Shown: positions 26,373-37,905 of the stretch, in pieces
Position numbering within the stretch: the first letter of the stretch is position 1
Layout: each line of letters starts with the position of its first letter
Source: Progne subis subis
Taxonomy: Eukaryota; Chordata; Aves; Passeriformes; Hirundinidae
Length of the DNA stretch: 64,000 nucleotides
Assembly: GCA_022316685.1 (NCBI GenBank)
Contig: JAKJHU010000036.1
Location: forward strand, 6,180,036-6,244,035
Direction of reading: 5' to 3'
The notes under the pieces: model-generated
What the model saw: the letters and a program-made list of their open reading frames with translations, nothing else
The model's database searches: none
Told to the model about the DNA's origin: nothing
Position numbers and translations under genes: made by a program

Positions 26373-27806
26373 TGTGGGAGGGAGAGATTAGGAGAAAAAT
26401 AAACAAAAAAGCAGGCTTAAGCTTAAAAATTAAAAAAAATAGTTTTATTAACATACACTAAAGAATGAAAGAAAAAAAGAAAGTTGAGAAAAAGAAAACT
26501 TAAACTAAAACAGAATGATACTTTAAAACATGCTTCTTTCCTTTTACAAACTGTTAACTTTCTTATTGAACAACATAGAAAGACAAAATTTAGGATTTTC
26601 AGTCAGTTTCACTATTTAGACATAACCACTCATTATCTTAGGAGAAGAGTCTTTCTAAGATCTTTTATGAAGACGTTTGCCATTAAGACAAAATAGTCCA
26701 ATGCTCCCAATGTCACACATCTGCTACTGCCCAGAGTTTTCACAGACTGTGATGTTCTATCCACAGAGCTTCTCAGTATATCTGGGGTACTATTTATGAA
26801 TACTTCTTCTAGTCTAAAATTATCTTTGTCTCAAAGGCTGAGACCTCTTTTTAACTTAAGAGCAGAGGCTTCAAAGTTCCCAAAAAATCTTAATTATTCA
26901 GTCCTTAATTTTGATTAGAATAGCATTCTACCCAAATAATAATAAGATGCTGCAAAGACCAGTCCATTTCTCCATAATTTACCTTAGAGAAATCAATTTA
27001 AAAATGTCCACTTCTTCAATCCTACCCCAATATTATCACTTCTTTCACTTCTCATCTGACTTCATGTGGTGTCTGTTCCATGTACCCTCTGTTTTTTCTT
27101 TCTTCTTTCTCTCAAGGAACAATTGTGCTTTAAAAGTTTCATGTCACTAAGAAAGGGTTAAATTCGCCCAGGCTTGCAAAGGCCATGTGCACGCGCTGGG
27201 CTGCAGGGCTGAAGAAAAGTGCAAGGCCATGCTGATGGAAGAAGCTGGTAAATGTCTTTTCTTCCACCCCTCGGTCTCATCTAAGGCAGACCAGCTCAGA
27301 GTTGTTATGGAGCTGCAGGTTTGCTTTCTCTGCTGCCAGTGGTGATTAAGCTGGGCCATGTTTTGGCCCCTTCTGCCGTGGTCTGAGCACACGGCCCCGC
27401 ACTGCCGAGCTGCAGCCGCCCCTCTCCCCTGCCAGCAAGCGAGGGAACGGGGCTCAGACGGCCCAGGCTCTCTCTGTGAGGGCAGCAGCCCTCAGAGCCC
27501 CGGCCAGGCCCGGCCCGGCCGCACAGAGAGGCAGCAAGGCCCGACACGAGGCCGCCCACCACCTCCGATGTTACCTCATTGCTGATCCTGAAGCGAGAGA
27601 GAGACTGATTTCCTGCAGTTGGTTTTTAAATGTCCCCTCCAAAGTCGCATTGACATTTCTCATTGGTCAACTTAGCTACCAATATCTCAGCCAGCTTTTT
27701 GATAGGTCCTTGTCCTCACCCCCTCCATCCACTCTACGGTCAGGGCAAGGAAAAACATTTTACATTTCTCTATATCTAGAAAACAAAATTGTGCCAACCT
27801 ATGACA
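26373..27806 (-). mobile_element. Long LTR (about 1.4 kb), minus orientation, copy 2
   Basis: Second copy of the family at 12367-13857. The same left end (TGTGGGAGGGAGA), the same TTTTATTAACA polyadenylation-signal complement, the same right end (AACCTATGACA) and shared internal blocks such as AAGGCCATGCTG and CACCCCTCGGT. The middle (about 27380-27570) is unusually CpG-rich and differs from copy 1. No target duplication could be defined. Confidence 0.75.
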
Positions 27807-28778
27807 AAGTCAGCTGACTGAAGTGATCTGTTTTATGGGGTGCTTGCAACTAGATTTTTAGACTATAAATTCTTTCCATGAGTAAGATTTAATATTCAGT
27901 GTAGTTTTTCAGGATGTTAATTTTGCTCTAGTATAAGCTGACAGTAAAAAGATCCTTTCATGATTACTTTTGAAATGATATTTAAAAGGGGAATGAAAAT
28001 ACACAAGATTAATATAGCAATTGTCTAAGCTGTCACTAGTTACAGGAAAATAGAGAAAAATAGAAAAAAAAATATAGGCTTTTAATTTTTAAAGAGCAAG
28101 GCGTTGTTATTTGATTTGAATAATAAAATCAACAGTCTAGAATATGGGTCATTTACTATGTCAACATGAACATAATAAAAGAAAACCTTGTATTTGGCTG
28201 TTGAAGAGTGAAGACAAACTTGCCCAAACACTGCTAAAGAATCAGAAAGATATTCAGCTAGTTGGTGTTTTCCCCAAAAAAGTCTCAAACAACAAAGGGA
28301 TTTAAAATGGGTCTGGACTCATGCTAGAGTACATCATGGACCATCCCCAAACAAACTTGTATAAATGTGCTGCTTTTGTTGAGTGCATATGTATATGTCA
28401 CAACTTGATTTTAACAGATTAAACAAGGCATTCTAGGACTGCTGATGTCTTAAAGACTGATGAGAGGTCCCTAAATTTTGACATAATGACTAAAAGAATA
28501 CAAAATGTTATGAATAGTGCATTTAGTCATTGTGAAGAATTGTCTGAAGTGTCATAAGAAGACCTATTATTAAAAATAAATTAATATAATAATAGAAAAA
28601 ACCCACCTGTTTGAAATGCATTGCTATTTTAATTTCAAATGCAATTGATCTCTATAGATACCTAAAATCCTAATATAGTAAAAAATCTCTGTATAACAAA
28701 GACTTTTCAGTCCGTATTTCTTCCATCAATATTGAGCTCTGCAAGTATCTTTTACATGTATTCTGTTTTATTTAACAG
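27807..28778. other. AT-rich non-coding stretch
   Basis: No gene or repeat family recognised. The end is a T-rich tract leading into the exon-like segment at 28779. Confidence 0.5.
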
Positions 28779-28927
28779 CAGAGGAGGAAGATAAAATTAA
28801 TTCCCTCAAGGACACTCTTCTCAAAATATCTATTGTTCTCAAGGCAGAGAGGTTACAAAAACTGTCAGTTACTTTTATGAATGCTCTTTATCAAAATGAC
28901 CAAAACCTTCCATCACTGTTAATAGGA
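28779..28927 (+). CDS. Candidate host-gene exon (149 bp)
   Basis: A strong acceptor (TTCTGTTTTATTTAACAG) is followed by an open frame that starts with two bases completing a codon, then EEEDKINSLKDTLLKISI and a Lys/Leu-rich helical pattern. A donor-like GGA|GTAAGAG lies at 28928. Without splicing there, the frame runs on to a TAG at about 28972-28974. Its entry phase does not match the exit phase of the segment at 21876-22013, so if it is the same gene another exon must lie between. No family recognised. Confidence 0.3.
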
Positions 28928-31009
28928 GTAAGAGAAACTGCCCTTACAGAAGAGAGGCACTTCCTTAGTGCTTAGGAATTTCCCTGACACCTCACAATTA
29001 AAGGAAAAATGAAAAATGAATAGAACTTAATTCTGAGACCCAAAAGGCAGCCTGTTTTAATAGTAACTGTCAATGAGGATCCAAAGGTGGCTATTCATTT
29101 CACAACCCACACAGTATTGTTTGTGTAGATTCCTACTATTTACTTCCTTATACACCCAAACCTATTTCTTCCTTTAAAATAATTAAAACTTATTTAATCT
29201 AATATTTATTGTTTTTAACAAGCTTTTCTTTTACCAAGAGTTCCTTGAACAGCATGATTAACATTTATCACAGTCTTTTCCCCATTATTAGGGCTTATGT
29301 TTCTAAAATAAAGTGTGTGGATTATATTGTGGATATTTTATATGTAGTTCAATTAATCTTTGTTTTAAAATATTTAAATTTATGGACACAAAGACAGAGA
29401 CAGTTGAAATTAGCCACCCCCAGTCAATATCTGCAAGATCTCTATTTGAGGACTGCTGTTAAAGTAATTTAAGATTGCTTTGTTCAGGCATCATTAGCTG
29501 GGCACAAAGAGGTTTCATGCAGAATATGTATAACTCATAAGTCTAAATCAATTATGTAGTAGATAATGCACATAAAAATCAGATGCTCTTTAGCAAACTA
29601 TGAAGTTAAGTATGATGGTACAGCATGTGAGCCTTCACCAGCCAGGTTGATGAGTGGGGTCAGTGGTCATGGCTCCTGGGAACCCTCATCAAGGGCTGTC
29701 ACCTTTGTCCAGCTCCATCAGCAGCGACAGCCCTGATAGTTTGAACCCAGCATAACAGATCCTGACTATCCTGGGCTAGTCACCCTCCAACTACCTTCCC
29801 TCTCTGCATTAAGATTTCATCTTTTTCTGTCAGTGTTTTCTCTGTTGAATTCTTGATGTAATAAGGATCCCAGATCAGCAGTCCTCTGTAATTTTGATTT
29901 TTCTTATCACTATAGAGATGGTATCATGGATATGTGTCAGCAGTCTGAGTCAAGGTTCCACAGCTGGAATGCATCAAAGCTGGACCCCCATAAAATGACA
30001 GCTAAATCCTTTGAGGGAGAAATTACAGAGAAAAGGGTTACACTGTTTGGCTTTAGACACACAACTTAAGAACTTAGGAAAGTGTGAATAAATTGTGAAC
30101 AAGCAAAGGACAAGAATTATTAGAAGTATATGATCTTCTGGAAAAGGTTGAAAGTAAGGTAAGGAAAGAGGATGGAAAAGACTAGAGAAGAGACTAGAGA
30201 AAAGGAAAAAGAGGTAACACAAAAGATTTCTAATATAGAGATATATTTATAAAAATGGAGATAGTAGTGTTAGAAGATTAATGGCTGAAACAGCAGATGG
30301 GAATTTCAACATTTTTATAGAAAAGCCTTCTACCTCTACAAATAGTTAAACACTGCCCTGGGTAAAAATGCTATCAATAATCTATAAAACATCTCAAAAT
30401 ATGATAGTATTCCTCAACTAATAGTCAGTGATAATCTTTTATTTCTATAGCTTAGAAGTTCCAAAAAACCCCTACCTCTTAAAATATGTTGTCTATTGTG
30501 TTGAAGAGCCAAACTGTCAATCTTTATCTTGAAACTTCTGGAGGTCTTTCAGATACCTTGGAATGAAGCCACAATGTGTCATGAACATAATTTTATGGGA
30601 GCTACTTTAGAAAGTACAACACAGCTTTGATGTGGTTTTGGTGGTCTGTACTCCTGTATTTAGTTGGAGTTTCCTAAACACTCCAGGCTACTTGCCTAGG
30701 TATATCACATTTCTGTAGTCTGGCCAAGAGATTGATGAAAATGTGAGTAACAAAGGCCAAGGCTAGCTCATCATATGCCAAAATCTTCTAGCCAGATGGA
30801 AATGCTAGGAATATTTTTTTTTTTTTTTTTCCTACTAGACAAGATCACTATCAGTGAAGAAGTTAGGAGCACACATCAATTTGATCAGAAATTTTGTGTT
30901 GCTCTTTGAACATTGGAAATTACAAATGGGCTGAAAATTCTTCAAATTCTTTACCTGTGGTACTGGTGAATGGAAAAATAGAGAATGAGCCAGCAAAATC
31001 TCTTTGCAG
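28928..31009. other. AT-rich non-coding stretch
   Basis: No gene or repeat family recognised. A less AT-rich patch lies at 29630-29800 without a domain. A T-run occurs at about 30816-30830. Confidence 0.5.
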
Positions 31010-31130
31010 CTCAGTATCCTGGACTGCATAAGAAGAAGTGTGGCCAACTGGTCAGGGGACAGGATTCTCCCCATTTACTGTGCTCTCATGAGATCCAGAC
31101 TGGTATCACATCCAGTCCTGAGGTCTCTAT
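31010..31130 (+). mobile_element. CR1 LINE internal fragment
   Basis: The sequence matches the CR1 ORF2 region that encodes the segment before the 3' end (GGACTGCATAAGAAGAAGTG, then GGATTCTCCCCATTTACTGTGCTCTCATGAGA in diverged form). Short, broken on both sides. Confidence 0.72.
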
Positions 31131-31803
31131 ATCTTTCTGCTTCTGTTGTGTGGTCCTCCAGAGGACCAGATATATTATGTTTCTTCAATAAAACACATTT
31201 TCAATGTGTTCAGTGCTGCTGTATATACACAGTGTTCTGGAAATTATATGGAAGACTGTCCTCCTCTTTCCAATGTGAATCAACTGCATGTTCCTTCGGT
31301 ACAATTTCAGTTGACATCAGCATGTATGTCAATCACTAAAAATACAATTCAAGATTGAATTTCATAAAATTAATTTTTTCATGATCTTAAATTAGAAATT
31401 TTAAATACTATTGCTTGATTTTTATTTTTTTTTTTCCCTGAATGTTATATCCTACTAAAAACTTTACAGGAAGTTTAATAATATATTCAAACACAGAATA
31501 TCCCTTTCAGGGTTAAATTATATAGGAGGAGCAAAGTTGAGTGTTACTTTTATGCCATATTTTAGCAAATCAGGCATCTTCTAAGCCAAAACATAAGACT
31601 GATGTCTAATTCCTCTGCATTAAAAAAAAAAAAACAAACCAACAAAACAAACAAACAAAAAACCCCCAAAAAACAAACAACAAAAAAGAACACCTTAGAG
31701 TTGAAAGAAAAATAATAGCTGATATATTAAAGCTTAAATTAAAAATGCTCCTTAAGTTCTTGAGTAATACAAAACTTTAAGAATAATCCCATCTTCAACT
31801 TAC
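31131..31803. other. AT-rich non-coding stretch
   Basis: No gene seen. An A/CAAA-rich simple stretch occupies 31621-31687. Confidence 0.5.
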
Positions 31804-31977
31804 ATTTTCTTGACAGCTGAGTTTACGTCTTCTTCCGTATTTCTTCCTTGGAAGAAAAATGAATGAGAAAACTTGCGTCCTACTTGCCTAGAAATAGAAA
31901 CAGGCATTTTTTCAGTTCCAGTAGCAATGTCTTTTCCTGAGTGGTTTGAGGGTACTGTAGCTTCACACTTAAAAGTT
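31804..31977 (-). CDS. Candidate host-gene exon on the minus strand (174 bp)
   Basis: On the minus strand a pyrimidine-containing acceptor (TATTTTCCTAG) is followed by 57 complete codons in a single open frame and an excellent donor, AAAAT|GTAAGT. The encoded segment begins TFKCEATVPS, is Ser/Lys/Gly-rich and has no recognised domain. The exon-like segments at 17963-28927 are on the other strand, so both sets cannot belong to one gene. Chance is a real alternative. Confidence 0.25.
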
Positions 31978-32162
31978 CTAGGAAAATATACAACAGAGCT
32001 GTTTAAAATGGGATCTCATTGATTATTTTCTCATAGTAAAAAAACTTTAATAAATGGAAAAATTAAATCAAAGTATTTCAAGCTAATCAGCTCAAATGCC
32101 TAATATTAACAAATATTTACCAAACTGCGTAATTAAAATTTTGTTTTAAGCAATATATGTTT
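31978..32162. other. AT-rich spacer
   Basis: Nothing recognised. Confidence 0.5.
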
Positions 32163-32163
32163 G

Positions 32164-32197
<34 letters not shown>

Positions 32198-32198
32198 T
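32163..32198. repeat. (TA)n microsatellite
   Basis: About 17 TA units with one AAA interruption. Confidence 0.93.
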
Positions 32199-34567
32199 CA
32201 TAGGTGTCCCATGACGCTGGACAGTTCAAATGTCCAGATATGTACAGCACAAGACCATACCTAATGTCATCATACTCCTTTTGGATAAAATTTTATTTAT
32301 TTTTTAATTTGAATTACCAGGATATGTCTACACATGCAAATAGACATAACTTATGTCTTTGCTGCTGTCATGTCCAAGGTATTACAATTATCACAAGGTA
32401 ATACAGCATGAAGCCACAGTGATGGGACAATATTAATTCTGAAACATCATAGCATCTAGTTCTCCTGGGTTTTGCCTTTAAAAATGGATTTTCTCTCTAT
32501 TATATATAGCCTTACATCCAGTGCTGGAAACATTTACATCAAAATGTATGACAGCTGAAGCATCCATCTATAATATTAGAAACTCATATTCATGAAACTG
32601 TTATTCTGATTTGACAAAGTATTTGAATCAGTCCTTACTAGTAAGATGGCAATTGCGGAGCACTTTAGAAAATATTTCTCTAGGTTTCTATTGTAAAAGT
32701 TCTAGGTTTTATATCTATTCTGATAGCTAGGAAACAGTAACACAGTCTTTCAGACTGAAAGATGCTATAAGGACAGAGTACCTTAGTCAATTTGACTATG
32801 GTTTGATATTAAATTAGCTGTAAATAGTTTTCAAAACCTCTCTATATGACTATAAGAACTCTGGTCAGTAATCTACTATCCATTATGTTTCCTCTTATAT
32901 CAGTATGAGTTATGGTGAAAGTAGTTAACACATTTGAAATTCGTAAAACCTTCCAAGATTATTAAAAAAATGTTCCTAGCAAATAGTTGTTTAAAATGTC
33001 CTTGCTTTTATTAATGTTCACAGGTCAAGCTTCAAGATATCTTTATATTTATATAAACATAAACCTTTCTATAATTCTGAAAAAATCTGTTCCGTGCCTG
33101 CCTCCCTTTGGCAGAGAACTGAGACATGGACATATTCCATGTTACACATTCTATCCAGATATGTACATAAAAACTGAAATGGTTACTTTCTGACTGTTAA
33201 TATTTCCTACAACAATGTAAATAATATAATTGTTATGTCCATAGTGTTTTTAATAATTATAAAAAAAATGTCAGTAGCTATTTTATTTATTCCAATTTTT
33301 CTCAGCTTCCAAGCCAGATCCTGTAACCTTGAAAGTCACTAAATCTATTTCCCATGCTTTGTACAGTTGCAGTGTGGACAAACGCTCAAAACCCTTGCTT
33401 TTAAACAAGTGTGGAAGTTTCTCTCCAACCCTTGTTTCCTTTAAGAAGTGGGCTAGGCAGACATCTCGATTTTGAGACTCCTGTGGATGCTGACATTTCT
33501 AGTCTTTGACTTGCCTCCTAATCTTACTCGTGTACAGTGAAGAGATCAATCACAGTCCCAGGTCCAGGCACAGGAGTTTTTCCAGCAAAGGAGTACACTA
33601 ACATCTTCATCAGCTACATGTAGCTTAAAAGACACGTATTGGGCAGCTTCACCCTACAGAACAATGCAATATGTTGAGTGTATTTTGCTTCCTCAAGTGG
33701 GAGGACAATATGTACATATCTGCATGCAGCAGCTAAAATGTCACAGGGGGACAGAGTGAGAGAATAGTAGAAATATGTGCTTTAAATGATCTGTGAATCC
33801 AAGTTCAAGGTAGTATTCAATACTAAATACGTTAGAGCTTGTCCAAATTTGCTTTAAAACTTTCAGCACAGAGGATTACTTGAATTTTAAACCTCAGTTT
33901 CTCAATTCTGAATCCAGTGTTCATCTTTTAAGGTTCTTGGGGGTTTTCGGGGTTTTTTTTGTATGATCGTAAAATTTTCCTTTGCTTCTCATTGGGACAG
34001 ACACGGGAAATATGAAGACAAACCAGATAAATATAAAAGGTGGTTTGTTGTTTTTTTTTTTAAATATGAATCTGTTTAAATGTTCAGAGCTGCATATGTA
34101 GAAATGCAGTATATCACTGCTAAAACATCTTCTTTAAAAAATACAGTTTTAAAATGATACTTAAAAAAAAGTTGTACATCTATTTTAGCTTCATTAATGC
34201 TGTGGAGTTTAAAAAAAGGCCAGTTTCCATCCCATCTGACATACAAATAACTTTGTAGTTTAGACACTTGTCATTGTCTTACACAGTGGCTGATGGAATA
34301 TGACAGATCTTTTCAGAAATTAGTTCAGATTTAGTTGAGCTCTAACTTAGTATTTTTATTTGAAGATCTTAAGTCAGCTGAAATAGATCAGCATGAAAAC
34401 ACCATGTGTATAACTTGAAGATCTGTTGTGGGTTATTTTTGCTTATGTAAACTATTCAAAGAAAGAACTGTGCTTGCATGGTAGCCAAATTGAAAGAGTT
34501 GTCTTCATAATGCAACTGTGGCTTTCTAACATTTGCTTTCTTCTTCATGTTTTAACAGTCATAGAGA
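32199..34567. other. AT-rich non-coding stretch with one less AT-rich patch
   Basis: No gene supported. The segment 33305-33640 is closer to neutral base composition and resembles neither CR1 nor the LTRs in this window. I could not classify it. Confidence 0.45.
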
Positions 34568-35146
34568 AGTCATGATTTAACTCCAGACAGCATTTACTAA
34601 ACCACACACAGCCTCTTGCTGACAAGCCCCCACTGGGGGGAAGAGAATTGTAAGGGTAAAAGTGAGAAAACTCATATGTTGAGATAAAGACAGTTTAAAA
34701 GGTAAAGCAAAAGCAAAGGAAACCAAGGAATTAATTTACTGCTTCTCATTGGCAGGTAGACACTTAGCCATCTCCAGGAGAAAGGGGCTCCCTCACACAA
34801 AATGGTGACTTGGGAAGACAAATGTTGTATCTCCAAATGTCTCTCCTTCTTCCATCCATCCTGTAGCTTTATCATGATGTGCATGATGACATATAATATG
34901 GAATATTCCTTTAGTCACTTGGGATCAGCTGTCCTGTCTTTCTCCCCTGCCAGCTTCTTGTTCACATCCAGCCTACTCACTGACAGGGTAGTGTGAGAAG
35001 GAGAGGAAACCTTAATGTTGAGTACTGCTTGACAAAAAATAAAACATTGGTCTATTACTAACACTGTTTTCATCACAAATACAAAAGATAACCCCATACA
35101 AACTACTTTGAAGGAATTGAGCTCTATCCCACCCAAAACCAACACA
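34568..35146 (-). mobile_element. ERVL-like LTR, minus orientation
   Basis: On the minus strand it starts TGTGTTGGTTTTGGG, a start I recognise from a common bird LTR, and ends in a segment with TATCTCAACATATGAG, a pyrimidine tract, a G-rich CCCAGTGGGGG-type stretch and a degraded GTTAAATCATGAC end. The same family is present on the + strand at 48929-49540. Old copy, no visible target duplication. Confidence 0.78.
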
Positions 35147-36904
35147 GGCAGCTACTGTGTGTTTATGCTTGGCCTGGAGTGGTGGTCCTTTCTATCTCAG
35201 CCAGATCTTTCAATGCATTGAGGAAAGAGTAATTCCTCTGGGCAAAAATGACTTATATGAATGCTAGAGATATACAACATATTCTGCTTCAAATGGAGAA
35301 AGCAAATCTTTAGAATAGTTCAGTTTCCTTTGTCAAGCTGTTATTTCTTGTCAAAGTGGTTTTCCACATCTAACAGTGACTCATGCTGAGAAAACAGCTT
35401 TGCATACAAAAGTATTTGCCTGTTGTGATAAAGGTTCATTTAACTAATGGTTTCTATTGGTACTGAGTTTAGGCAGTTTAGATTAGGCAGAAGGAATACT
35501 CTGGGAAATATACAGAAGATCTATTCAGACTTATTTTAGTAACTCTTATTCTTATTTTGAGTATGCTGCTAAAGAGAAAAAACCCCAATATATTTATATG
35601 ATTGCTCATAAAAATGTAATTATATTCATTGTCTTCAAGCTCTACATTTTCCTGTCCCATTAAAGAAAGTCATGGTCATTATGCTTCTGTCTCCCCTTAA
35701 ACCACTATGTTGCCATAAGCAAAATAAGATAAGTAGGAAATTTATCTGACAAACACATGGTGAAATTTCTGTCTACCAAATGCTTTTCAAATCAGAAATA
35801 AAAGCAGCCTTGGGAGATAAATCTACAGAATTTGAAAAAGCCATACAGAAATTGCCAAAATAATTCCCTGCTTGCCCAAAGCAAGATATAAATTAAGAAG
35901 CAATACACTATGAGTGTAATGGAGCATTTACCTTTCATGCTTCCATTCATCTCATATAAACAGCTTGTACACTGCTCCTCTCTGGAATAATTACAAAGTT
36001 ACAATTACAAAACCATAGAATGGCTGAAATCATATGTATGAAGACAGAAAATAATCAGACAACAGTTTATTTTTATTCACCTAATTATTTTAAGACTTTT
36101 TGTAATTTAAAAATTTTGCTATCTTCTTTTCTAATTATCAACTTCCACAGGTAAAAAGTCAAAAGAATGAAAAGTGCTTTAGGCAAAATCAACAGGGGAG
36201 TTATGCATCCTTTCTGTTGAAAACAGATGTGAACTTGCTGGCTGATATGTTAGCAGTATTCTGCCCTTCCATATAGGGCATAAATATTTTAAAAGACCTC
36301 AAAAATTCTAGTCTTTAAAATCCCAAGGACAGAGCGAATTACTGAGTTATAGGTTGTCTCTTTTGGTGGAAGAGAAAATTCATTATAGATATACCATATG
36401 CAAGATAAATTGGGTATCAAGGAATTTTTCAAATTTCAAATTCAAATTTCTGCTTCAGAAAATAATTTCAACTACTGCAGCTTGATCTCCTCAGTAATTG
36501 CATGAAATAACAAGCACAAAAAGTGTCAATTACACTGATACTGCTTCTGCAAATCTATCTCACTCCACAAGTTCATTCTCTACTATGACACCCTTATTTT
36601 TGTACCTAATACTTGTCGCTTCCATTTAACAAATAGAATCATAGAAAAATAAGTTAAAACCAATAACAAAATGATGCAGCAGATATCCAAATGAAGAGAT
36701 GAAAAATAATGGTTAACTGAATAACACATTCTGCCCTTTCAACTTAATCAAGCAGGTTAACATAAAGGGTATGTTATCATACGGACAATTTCCCAGAACG
36801 AAATACACAAGGCATAGAATTCAGAAAGCATTGTGTTTTCCTTACAATTCTGTGATATTTAATGAAAGCAAATGCCTGCCAGGTGAGAAAATGTCCCAAC
36901 TGAG
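35147..36904. other. AT-rich non-coding stretch
   Basis: No gene supported. A splice-acceptor-like tract ending CCACAG at 36150 is followed by 41 open codons to a TAG at 36274. This is discussed with the exon candidates in the findings. Confidence 0.45.
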
Positions 36905-36985
36905 CAAAAGCATTGATAAACCTGGTCTGATTACGACTGACTCCATTTTGAGGTCCCTTCCAGACTCAATCATTCTATGACCCTA
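36905..36985 (+). mobile_element. CR1 LINE 3' tail fragment
   Basis: GAGGTCCCTTCCAGACTC followed by AATCATTCTATGA is the diverged end of a CR1 element. Confidence 0.7.
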
Positions 36986-37139
36986 ACCTGTAATTTTAAT
37001 ACAGATAAAATTGCCTTTTTGACTTTTATTTGCTGAAATGGCAAAGGATTGTATGGTTGCATCCAATATAAAACTAGTAAAGTATACAAGTAAATAAGTA
37101 AATAAAGTATATAAGTAAAAACCAATTTTTCTAGCAGCA

Positions 37140-37282
37140 GAGCAAATTTCCCAGAGAGGTGGTGTCACCTCTATCCTTGACAATTTTCAAAACACACTTG
37201 GACAAAACTCTGAGCAGCCTGATCTGAGCCTCTAGTGGACATTGTTTTGAGCAGGAGATTGGTTTACACCTTGAGATCCCTC
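37140..37282 (+). mobile_element. CR1 LINE 3' fragment, interrupted
   Basis: CCCAGAGAGGTGGTG, ACAATTTTCAAAACACACTTGGACAA and TTTTGAGCAGGAGATTGG are diverged CR1 near-3' sequence. It stops abruptly where the LTR at 37283 begins. Confidence 0.82.
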
Positions 37283-37789
37283 TGTGCTGGCTTGAAGGCA
37301 AAACCAGCAAGAGACCCTAAGTCAGAAAAAACCAATTTCATAGGAGAGAAAAAAAAAAAAAAAAAAGGTAAAATAAAATAAGATAAAACACAAATAGTAC
37401 AATAGATCATTGACAGAGTCAGAATACAACCTGAAACCATGGTGGCAGCAGTCCAGATGAAGTGGTCTTGTTGAAGCAGTGTTCCTGCAGAAAGGTCTGG
37501 TAGCTCTGGTCCTCTGGGAATCCAGTGGGAAAGGCTGCCTGTGCTGTCCCAAAACCTAGATTATATCCAGGTGGGAATGCTTGGCTCCTCCCCCTGGGTG
37601 GAGCATTTCACAATGGGCTGATATCATTTTATCAGTCTTGTAATGGGTCCTTGATCGCCCATTAAGCAGAAATAGCTCCTGGAGAGAGTTACCTATGAGT
37701 CATGCAGGAAGGCATTGATGATGGGCCATTAACAGAAGATAGTCTGGAGGGAGGGGGCAAGGGAAACACTGCCCAACCTATTTTCAACA
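37283..37789 (-). mobile_element. Passerine-type ERV LTR, minus orientation, inserted in or beside CR1
   Basis: On the minus strand it begins TGTTGAAAATAGGTTGGGCA and carries a recognisable bird LTR layout: TGCATGACTCATAGGTAACTC, a GGGGGAGGAGCCAAGCATT segment, a TATA-like GGATATAATC, and a GTTTCAGGTTGTATTCTGACTC stretch. The 3' part ends after a T/A-rich tract in GCCAGCACA. No clear target duplication. Confidence 0.8.
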
Positions 37790-37819
37790 TCTCATGTAGA
37801 TGGTGATAGAATACATACT

Positions 37820-37905
37820 TTGGGCACATCTTACATTGTAACCTAGGGTACCCTCCCAAGCTGAATTATTCTATGATTTGTAGTGTATATTCTATGATTT
37901 GTAGT
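37820..37905 (+). mobile_element. CR1 LINE tail fragment
   Basis: CCCTCCCAAGCTGAATTATTCTATGATTTG followed by a repeated TTCTATGATTTG is a CR1-like 3' tail. Confidence 0.6.

Noticed and set aside
32310..32375. Small AG/GT-bounded open segment on the + strand (Cys-rich product)
   Set aside because: About 20 codons only. It shows that such segments arise by chance here, and I used it as a caution for the other exon candidates.
33305..33640. Less AT-rich patch, considered as an exon cluster or LTR
   Set aside because: All frames contain stops, there are no LTR ends or CR1 motifs, and I could not assign it.
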